Source: Sedimentisphaerales bacterium (GTDB taxonomy: Bacteria > Planctomycetota > Phycisphaerae > Sedimentisphaerales > SM23-30). From it: a stretch of 9,265 nt of DNA. The translations under genes were made by a program, and so were the position numbers. The notes beneath the pieces were generated by a model. It searched no databases and was not told where the DNA came from. It saw only the letters and a program-made list of their open reading frames with translations. Shown in pieces: positions 1-5,488 of this stretch (positions are counted from its first letter, which is position 1; each line of letters begins with the position of its first letter). The stretch covers positions 1 through 9,265 of the forward strand of contig DAOWIP010000254.1 in the NCBI GenBank assembly GCA_030640865.1, in the 5' to 3' direction.

Positions 1-17
1 AATAAACAATGATAATC

Positions 18-72
18 GCGTGGGCCACAGGCCCACCCTACTTAAGAATCCCCCGATTTTACATCGGGGGCT
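18..72 (+). repeat. 55-base hairpin-pair repeat, copy 1 (upstream of gspD)
   Basis: Two adjacent inverted repeats. The first has arms GTGGGCC (20-26) and GGCCCAC (30-36) with loop ACA, followed by CCTAC. The second has arms CCCCCGAT (50-57) and ATCGGGGG (63-70) with loop TTTAC. An ungapped second copy lies at 7281-7335 just before gspF, with 48 of 55 positions identical by eye. No T-run follows either stem, so these are not simple intrinsic terminators. They are either a dispersed palindromic repeat or RNA elements in the leader; the sequence alone does not say which. Confidence 0.85.
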
Positions 73-80
73 AGTAAGAG

Positions 81-103
81 AGCCCCGCTTAACAGCAGGG
101 GCT
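81..103 (+). repeat. Hairpin of the CCCC/GGGG class
   Basis: Inverted repeat AGCCCC (81-86) / GGGGCT (98-103), extended inward by GCT (87-89) / AGC (94-96) with one bulged A at 97 and loop TAAC. It resembles the second stem of the 18-72 unit: both have a C-run, then a three-base GNT arm, a TA-rich loop, the complementary three bases and a G-run, and both are followed by CT and then AGTAA. The inner arm has changed from GAT/ATC to GCT/AGC while staying paired. Confidence 0.7.
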
Positions 104-112
104 ATAGTAAAT

Positions 113-129
113 GGCGGGCACGGCCCGCC
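113..129 (+). repeat. Hairpin of the GGGC/CCCTAC class
   Basis: Perfect 7-base inverted repeat GGCGGGC (113-119) / GCCCGCC (123-129) with loop ACG, followed by CTAC. It has the same form as the first stem of the 18-72 unit: 7-base stem, 3-base loop, CCCTAC tail then a short A-rich stretch. It lies only 24 bases before the gspD start codon, so in the mRNA it would sit just upstream of the ribosome-binding region. Confidence 0.75.
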
Positions 130-138
130 CTACATAAC

Positions 139-142
139 GGAG
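139..142 (+). promoter_or_regulatory. Ribosome-binding site of gspD
   Basis: GGAG lies 11 bases before the ATG at 154. The spacing is a little long but usable. It supports the start at 154 over the internal ATG at 283, which has no purine-rich site in front of it. Confidence 0.5.
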
Positions 143-153
143 CGAGTCTAAAG

Positions 154-3100
154 ATGAAAACTCAATATGGCTATGATAACCACGGAAGGTTCGATAAGGC
201 AAGAAATAAACAGCAGGCCCTACAAGGCGACGAAGAGGAGCGAACCCGCTTTTTCCGGCATCCGTACCGCTGGTCAGTTATAATGGGATTGCTGTTGATG
301 ACTGTTCTACTGTGGACAGTAGCAGAACCGGGCCGGGCCGAGCAGGAAAAAGAAAGTAAAGACCAAACGGCCCAAACAGAGAACCCTGAAGAAAAGACCG
401 AGAAGACCGAGAAAGACAGTAAATCGACCGAGAAGTCAGATAAGCCGGCCGAGGAGATAAGGCCGGAAGATATTATGGACTCTTTTATCAGCGTCGAAGA
501 AACGAGGTTGATAGAACTTGTTCAGGCATACGCGGAGGCGATGAGCCAAGACCCGGAATCACCCAAAACAAAAGAATTGTCCCGGCAATTAGATGATTCG
601 CGTGAACGTATGCAGAAACTGCTTGAAAGCGATCCGCGAGCGAACCTGAACAAATTGCCATCCGCCCGAACGACGCCGAGGCCACCAAGCCAGTCGAAGC
701 TACCGAGGCGGCCACTGCCGCCGAGAGTTAAGAAAGAAACCGAATCTCACCAAACGAGCAATACCGTTCCAAAGACAGAAAAAGCCGGGCCGGAAAATAA
801 AACCGTTGAAAGCGACCAGGCAAACAAGGCCACCGAAGAAAAAGCAGAGATTAAACTGGAAGACGATTATGTGAAAATCAAGGTCGAAAAAGACCTTATC
901 GATATCAATACACTGCTCGAAACGGTCGGTAAAGCACTAAAACTGAACTTTATCTATCCGGACGGAGTTATTCCGAGAGGTAAGGTAAGGCTACAACAGT
1001 ACGGCAAAATCCACAAACGGGAACTACTGCCGCTTTTAGAATCAGTGCTGGCGTTTTCCGGCTACAGTATGGTACGCGAAGACCCGTACATACGCATAGT
1101 CAAGCGGTCCGATGTTCATAAAAAGACATTGATTTTCACTCCCGGCGCAGTTGAGCCGGTGGGTGTGCCGGAAGATTCGGTTGTAATAAGAAAATACGAA
1201 CTGAAACACGCGACATTTGTCGATGTTAAAAAAACATTAACCAACTTCGTTCCCGACGCCTCCGTAATCACAACGATTCCCAAGACCAATTGTCTTCTCA
1301 TCACAGAATATGCCCATCGTATTCCGCGGATAATAGAAATCATCAAACTGGTCGATGTGCCCGGACTACAACGCAAAATGGAAATTATGGCGTGCAAACA
1401 CCTGACGACAATGGAAGCCAAAAGCCAGGTGGAAATGCTTCTGAAAGCTCTGGACGCTCAACAGGTGAGCGTTGCAAGGGCAGTTCCTCCCGCCGCCCGC
1501 ACCCCCGCACCGCCGACAAGAGGAAGTCGGCCCAGGCCCAAGCCGCTCACCACGAGAACAAGTTCTCCCCCCGTGAGTACGACAACAAAAGCCGATAAAG
1601 TAACAATACTGGAGGACAAGCGTAATATTCGACTGTTAGTAATCGGCACCGACGAACAGATCGGCCAGGTTAGGCATCTATTGAGTATGTTCGATGTGCC
1701 GGTAGGCGGGCCGGAGATAAAACTGGTGCCGCTGAAAGTGGAATATTTAGGCTCCGGCGAGGTCATTACCCAAATAAGCAGTCTAATCAAAGCTCTGAAT
1801 TCGCAGGGAGCAAGCAGTACCAAGCCCACACCGATAAGACCAACTCCGCCAGTCAAAGGTAAAGCACCACCCAGAGCACCCAGGGTAATATCGCGTTCCG
1901 CGGCTCCAACGAAGACCGCGCCGGCAGTCGCGTATATGCAGGCAGACGAACGAACAAACAGAATATTGGCAGTCGGCTCACAGGAACAGATCGATCAGGT
2001 TAAGGATATGTTGAAACTGTTAGACGTTGCGCGTGGCGGGCCGGAGATCAAACTGACATCGATAAAAGTGAAATATGTGTTGGCGCAGGATATATCGGAA
2101 AAAATCAGCGAACTAATCAAGGCTATAAACGAAGAGATAAGCGAAGGGGCAAGCAAAAAGGCCACAAGAACACCTGCGGCCCGGCCATCGCCGCCGTCGG
2201 CCAAGTCTTCGAAAAAACCCACGCCCGAAATCAGGACAGCGGTCCGCTCCCCAAGCGGCTCGCGATTGGCAGGGGCGCTAGGGCCATATATACAAGTAGA
2301 TGCGCGGACGAATCGTATTCTCGTGGTTGGCTCCGAAGAACAGACAAACCAGGTTAAAGAGCTAATGAGTCTGTTAGATATGCCGGTTGGCGGCCGTGAG
2401 ATAAAGCTGGAGACGCTGGAAGTAAAATATATATTGGCGGGAGAAGCAAGCAGCTCGATTGGGGACCTTATCACGGCATTGAACGAGCAAATGGCGGCGA
2501 GCGCGATACCAGTTGGTGTTACGCCTCCGTCAGAAGCCGTCAAGACATCAAAGCCCACAACAACAAAACGAGCACCAGCACGAACGCCAACGAAAGGCAG
2601 GGCTACGACTACACAAGCAGGTACCGTGACCACAAAGGTCGAACCGCTGGGGCCTTATATGTTAGCGGAGGAACGTACCAACCGTATTCTGGTGGTTGGG
2701 TCAGTAAAGCAGATCGGACAGGTGAAGGACCTGTTAAGTCTGTTAGATGTGCCTGTGCCGGGCGCGGAGATCAAACTGGTGCCGATGATACCGAAATTCC
2801 TGCACGCGGGAAAACTGGCGGAGCAAATAAGTGAGTTAATATCAGCACTTACCGAGCAGGAACAGGAACAAGAGATAGGCCAGACCGGTACGACAGCAAA
2901 ATCGGGTACGGAACCGACGCGGGCAACAAGAACACCGAGCCGTCTGCCCACACTGGGACGTACAACGACGGAACAAGGTCGGTTTATAAAGACATCGTCA
3001 ACGGGGCCGATCCTGGTGCCGGACAGCAGAACGAATCGACTGTTCGCAATAGGTAACGACGACCAGATCGAACAAGTAAAGGAATTGATGGTGTTACTGG

Positions 3101-4923
3101 ATGTTGATATCGATCTGAAATTAGTGCCGATACTAATAAAACATGTGCTGGCACCGGACATAGCAGAGCAGATATCCAGCCTAATCACGGCGCTGACAGA
3201 ACAGGATTCGAGCGAGTCAACGTCGGCGGCTGCGCGAGGCCGGACGTCGAGGTTGCAGACAGGATTACGAGATAGTCGCAGGGACCGCGGCGATTATACC
3301 CGCAGGCGCGGTTCTGTCAGTTCATATTTTGTCGAAACGGGCGAGGGCGGGCCGCTGTTGCTGCCGGACGACAGGACGAATCGATTGCTGGTGGTGGCGA
3401 CGCAAAAACAATTGGATATGATCAACGAGTTGCTGCCGCTGTTAGATGTGCCACCGAGCGAATATGACCGGATGAAACTGGAGATATTTCAGCCGGAGTA
3501 CGTAGAGGCGGCGGACGTTATGAAGATACTGGACGAACTGGCGATAACGAAAAAAGATCGCAGCGAAATGCGTCCGCGAGAACGAGCACGAACAAGCGAA
3601 AGAAGTTTGTCGCCGACAACCGAACAGCCACGTCTGACAGAAGAAGGGCAGATCATACCCGGCTTAGAAGAGCCGGAGATTCGCACAGCGATCCACGAGA
3701 TTACAAATCGAATTTTTGTTTATGCGACGGAATACCAGTTGCGCGACATAAAAGAGATAATGAAACATATCGATATGGACCCGAACGAGCATTTAGGGCG
3801 GATTCAGGTGTATCCTCTTGAGAATCGTGACCCGGAGATTGTGGCTGGTATGCTGAAAGAACTGCTGGAGTCGGAACGTACCTACAAGAAAGAAGGAGTG
3901 GAAACCGTAACCAGTATCCCCGGCAGAGAAGGCGCTCCAATTATTGTAACCTTAGCGGATATTCACGCGGTGGCGGTACGCGGGTCAACGCGACAGCATG
4001 AAGAAATCAAAAATATTATCAAGATACTCGATAAGCGTCTGGCACAAGTGCTGGTCGAAGCGGTTATGGTGCGAGTCAGTAGCAGCGACGCCCTTGATTT
4101 AGGCGTTGGATTGCAGAACAAATGGGCGGTAACCGACAAGGCCATATCAGGTGTGTCACCATTCGGGTTAGGCGCGGCCCTGAGCGATGGTATAGTCAGG
4201 GGAGTAGGAGGAACAGTGGCATTCTTCGACGATGATCTGGTTTTTGCAACATTAGAGGCGCTGCAGGCCCAGGGCAATTCCAAGATCGTATCCAAACCGC
4301 GGATATTAGTGAATGATAACAATACAACAACCATCACAAGCGAGCGACAGGAACCAACAACCAAAACAACAATCCCGGCAGGGTCGGATACGCCAATTAC
4401 CGAATTCGGCGATTATGTCAGTGCCGGGACGACCCTGACGTTCACGCCGCACATAAGCGAAGGTAATTTTCTGCAACTTGAAATCGATCTGACAGTCGAT
4501 AGCTTCGACGCAAAGGCGTCGCCAGGTGTGCCACCACCCAAGTCGGTGAACAACCTTAACACCATCGTTAATGTGCCGCATGGTAAGACGATAGTATTAG
4601 GGGGACTGACCAGCGTGAGTGACGCGGTAAGCGTGAATAAGGTTCCACTGTTAGGCGATATACCACTGATAGGTGCGGCGTTCCGGAGCGTGTCGCGCAC
4701 GCAGAGCGAGGCGGTACTGTATGTGTTTGTGCGGGCCTATATTATCCGCAGCGATACAGAGGCGACCAGAGATTTTTCAGACCTGGACGAGATGTCGGAG
4801 TTCGATCGGCAAAGACTCGACCGGACAGAACAAGGGTATAAAAAACAACCGATTATCCCGGGGATACCGGAAAAAGAAAGAGAAAGACGCAGTGCGCTGG
4901 ACGACTGGTACCATGTAGATTAG
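154..4923 (+). CDS. gspD: Giant T2SS secretin GspD with nine N1-type modules
   Basis: Outer-membrane secretin, the multimeric channel through which folded T2SS substrates leave the periplasm. Residues 1-40 are a charged N-terminus; 41-57 are a hydrophobic signal segment with likely cleavage near GRA-EQ (61-64). Residues 64-239 are a low-complexity charged linker with a helical stretch around 104-165. Residues 240-316 resemble N0 (the domain that contacts GspC), and 344-404 are N1. Eight more N1-type modules follow, ending near residues 519, 629, 747, 870, 986, 1101, 1211 and 1296; several share a core R-T-N-R-h-L-V-V-G, then Q-V-K and L-L-D-V-P. The barrel spans about 1297-1535, with VSAGTTLTFTP (1422-1432), IVLGGL (1480-1485) and the secretin signature VPLLGDIPLIGAAF (1497-1510). 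A polar tail of about 54 residues may be the pilotin-binding S-domain. Family members are usually about 650-700 residues. The frame is open throughout, so the length is not an assembly fusion visible here. The family call is firm; the exact module count is by eye. Confidence 0.95.
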   Translation: MKTQYGYDNHGRFDKARNKQQALQGDEEERTRFFRHPYRWSVIMGLLLMTVLLWTVAEPGRAEQEKESKDQTAQTENPEEKTEKTEKDSKSTEKSDKPAEEIRPEDIMDSFISVEETRLIELVQAYAEAMSQDPESPKTKELSRQLDDSRERMQKLLESDPRANLNKLPSARTTPRPPSQSKLPRRPLPPRVKKETESHQTSNTVPKTEKAGPENKTVESDQANKATEEKAEIKLEDDYVKIKVEKDLIDINTLLETVGKALKLNFIYPDGVIPRGKVRLQQYGKIHKRELLPLLESVLAFSGYSMVREDPYIRIVKRSDVHKKTLIFTPGAVEPVGVPEDSVVIRKYELKHATFVDVKKTLTNFVPDASVITTIPKTNCLLITEYAHRIPRIIEIIKLVDVPGLQRKMEIMACKHLTTMEAKSQVEMLLKALDAQQVSVARAVPPAARTPAPPTRGSRPRPKPLTTRTSSPPVSTTTKADKVTILEDKRNIRLLVIGTDEQIGQVRHLLSMFDVPVGGPEIKLVPLKVEYLGSGEVITQISSLIKALNSQGASSTKPTPIRPTPPVKGKAPPRAPRVISRSAAPTKTAPAVAYMQADERTNRILAVGSQEQIDQVKDMLKLLDVARGGPEIKLTSIKVKYVLAQDISEKISELIKAINEEISEGASKKATRTPAARPSPPSAKSSKKPTPEIRTAVRSPSGSRLAGALGPYIQVDARTNRILVVGSEEQTNQVKELMSLLDMPVGGREIKLETLEVKYILAGEASSSIGDLITALNEQMAASAIPVGVTPPSEAVKTSKPTTTKRAPARTPTKGRATTTQAGTVTTKVEPLGPYMLAEERTNRILVVGSVKQIGQVKDLLSLLDVPVPGAEIKLVPMIPKFLHAGKLAEQISELISALTEQEQEQEIGQTGTTAKSGTEPTRATRTPSRLPTLGRTTTEQGRFIKTSSTGPILVPDSRTNRLFAIGNDDQIEQVKELMVLLDVDIDLKLVPILIKHVLAPDIAEQISSLITALTEQDSSESTSAAARGRTSRLQTGLRDSRRDRGDYTRRRGSVSSYFVETGEGGPLLLPDDRTNRLLVVATQKQLDMINELLPLLDVPPSEYDRMKLEIFQPEYVEAADVMKILDELAITKKDRSEMRPRERARTSERSLSPTTEQPRLTEEGQIIPGLEEPEIRTAIHEITNRIFVYATEYQLRDIKEIMKHIDMDPNEHLGRIQVYPLENRDPEIVAGMLKELLESERTYKKEGVETVTSIPGREGAPIIVTLADIHAVAVRGSTRQHEEIKNIIKILDKRLAQVLVEAVMVRVSSSDALDLGVGLQNKWAVTDKAISGVSPFGLGAALSDGIVRGVGGTVAFFDDDLVFATLEALQAQGNSKIVSKPRILVNDNNTTTITSERQEPTTKTTIPAGSDTPITEFGDYVSAGTTLTFTPHISEGNFLQLEIDLTVDSFDAKASPGVPPPKSVNNLNTIVNVPHGKTIVLGGLTSVSDAVSVNKVPLLGDIPLIGAAFRSVSRTQSEAVLYVFVRAYIIRSDTEATRDFSDLDEMSEFDRQRLDRTEQGYKKQPIIPGIPEKERERRSALDDWYHVD
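1372..4041 (+). repeat. Coding repeat: eight extra N1-type secretin modules
   Basis: Modules (codon ranges): 407-519, 520-629, 630-747, 748-870, 871-986, 987-1101, 1102-1211 and 1212-1296. Each begins with a strand like EIKLVPLKV and a helix like ISSLIKALN, then a variable insert. It resumes with a strand ending in RTNRILVVG and a second helix like QVKELLSLLDVP. Period is about 85-123 residues. The nucleotide sequences of the modules have diverged well beyond the protein similarity, so the duplications look old or under strong recoding. Modules 520-1101 are most alike; the last two are more divergent and probably match the canonical membrane-proximal N2/N3. Confidence 0.85.
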
Positions 4924-4951
4924 TGGTGAGTGGTGAGAAAGAGAGAAGAGA
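4922..4951 (+). repeat. 30-base purine-rich repeat, copy 1
   Basis: This stretch, made of GTGAGTG units and GAGA runs, is identical over 30 bases to 9186-9215. It starts inside the gspD stop codon (TAG, 4921-4923). The other copy begins 14 bases after the gspG stop. Both therefore mark the region just downstream of a gene of this cluster. Confidence 0.85.
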
Positions 4952-4957
4952 TAGAAC

Positions 4958-5046
4958 ACGGATGATACGGATGCAACGGATTGGCACGGATAAGAAAAGA
5001 GAATTCAGAATTCAGAAGAGGAGAAGAAACCACGGATTTCGCGGAT
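4958..5046 (+). repeat. Phased ACGGAT repeats
   Basis: ACGGAT occurs at 4958, 4967, 4976 and 4986, spaced 9, 9 and 10 bases apart. It occurs again at 5032, with a variant GCGGAT at 5041, 9 bases on. The first group is separated from the second by AGAATTC heptamers. This is a degenerate 9-10-base tandem repeat. Confidence 0.7.
5000..5013 (+). repeat. AGAATTC heptamer, two copies
   Basis: Two head-to-tail copies of AGAATTC followed by AGAAGAG. The same arrangement recurs at 8586-8599 and closes the longer heptamer array at 7190-7245. Confidence 0.8.
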
Positions 5047-5097
5047 TGCACTGGTTAAGAAAAGAAGGTTCTCATCCAAAAAAGTTGGTGATTTTAT

Positions 5098-5121
5098 CAA
5101 GGTTTTGTGTACAAAACCTTG
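5098..5121. repeat. Perfect 10-base inverted repeat
   Basis: CAAGGTTTTG (5098-5107) and CAAAACCTTG (5112-5121) with loop TGTA. No T-run follows on the plus strand, so it is not a typical intrinsic terminator. It may be a protein-binding palindrome or the first stem of the structured core of this spacer. Confidence 0.75.
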
Positions 5122-5152
5122 GAGTTTAACGCTTTATGGCCTCCGGCATGTT

Positions 5153-5257
5153 CCGGCATAGCCCACTATCTATGTTGCGAAAGATAAGATAAAGTGTGCC
5201 ACGGTCATCTTGGCCGTGTTTTATTGCAACAGCAACCAGCCGCGATGATTATGCCGG
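5153..5257. other. 105-base segment closed by 8-base inverted repeats
   Basis: CCGGCATA (5153-5160) pairs perfectly with TATGCCGG (5250-5257). Inside lies the hairpin at 5200-5218. A further arm AGCAACC (5231-5237) pairs with GGTTGCT (5256-5262), an alternative to the outer stem because they overlap at 5256-5257. CCGGCAT is also directly repeated at 5143-5149. This could be a folded RNA domain or the ends of a small repeat element. Confidence 0.45.
5200..5225 (+). terminator. Possible Rho-independent terminator after gspD
   Basis: CACGGTCA (5200-5207) pairs with TGGCCGTG (5211-5218) across loop TCT, with one G-U pair, giving eight pairs. TTTTATT follows at 5219-5225. The shape fits an intrinsic terminator. 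It lies 277 bases after the gspD stop, so it would end a long 3' untranslated region. It could equally be one hairpin of a larger folded element. Confidence 0.45.
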
Positions 5258-5273
5258 TTGCTTAAAAGCGATA

Positions 5274-5334
5274 AACTCCAGTCAGCCTGCGGCTGACTGC
5301 TCTTGAGCGATTTTCTACCAACTTTATTGGAGTT
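5274..5334. other. Three-way-junction-like inverted repeats
   Basis: Outer arms AACTCCA (5274-5280) and TGGAGTT (5328-5334) enclose two inner stems. One is CAGTCAGCC (5279-5287) / GGCTGACTG (5291-5299) with loop TGC. The other is GCTC (5299-5302) / GAGC (5305-5308). The longer inner stem shares two bases with the outer arm, so both cannot form fully at once. TTGGAGTTGAAC (5327-5338) also nearly repeats TTGGAGTTTAAC (5119-5130), bracketing the core of the spacer with imperfect direct repeats. Confidence 0.45.
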
Positions 5335-5405
5335 GAACCGAAAAGAAAGAATAATTTGAACAGAAGGTAACGAAGAAAGCGAAGAAGAAAAGAAAAGAGA
5401 AAGAT

Positions 5406-5430
5406 GGATTCCTGCCTTCGCAGGAATGAC
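5406..5430. repeat. dRS3-like dispersed palindrome
   Basis: ATTCCTGC (5408-5415) and GCAGGAAT (5420-5427) with loop CTTC, in a TGG...GAC context. This matches the form of the widespread ATTCCxGC/GCxGGAAT palindromes, of which the neisserial dRS3 element is the named example. A partial second copy follows: CGCAGGAATGAC occurs at 5419-5430 and again at 5442-5453. In the minus frames it yields the peptides VIPAKAGIH and FLRRQES, which often appear in spurious repeat-derived open frames. Confidence 0.8.
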
Positions 5431-5488
5431 AAAAGTAAGAACGCAGGAATGACGGAAATGAGAATGTGGGAATGGTAGAAGTGGGAAG

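Larger units (their letters stand above)
4924..5488 (+). other. 565-base gspD-gspE spacer, no convincing gene
   Basis: Left part (to about 5090) and right part (about 5340-5488) are purine-rich on the plus strand and hold short repeats. The middle (about 5090-5340) has balanced composition and several strong inverted repeats, listed separately. Short open frames on both strands exist but show no recognisable family, no ribosome-binding site and a repeat-derived amino-acid composition. No convincing sigma-70 promoter was seen. A promoter for gspE may lie here because a terminator-like hairpin ends near 5225. Confidence 0.7.

Noticed and set aside
50..70. Intrinsic terminator of an upstream gene
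   Set aside because: The stem is strong but no T-run follows, and the same unit recurs directly before gspF, where a terminator would cut the cluster.
103..108. TATAGT as a -10 element for gspD
   Set aside because: No -35-like sequence stands at the right distance and the hexamer is part of the hairpin tail repeated elsewhere.
283..285. Internal ATG (codon 44) as the true gspD start
   Set aside because: It would remove the basic residues before the hydrophobic segment and has no ribosome-binding site, while ATG 154 has GGAG upstream.
1995..3188. Long minus-strand open frames (212 and 177 codons) opposite gspD
   Set aside because: They are antisense shadows of the repeated N modules; the plus frame carries clear secretin motifs.
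4923..5129. 68-codon open frame just after gspD
   Set aside because: Its sequence is the translation of purine-rich and ACGGAT repeats (R/K-rich), it starts inside the gspD stop region and it has no family resemblance.
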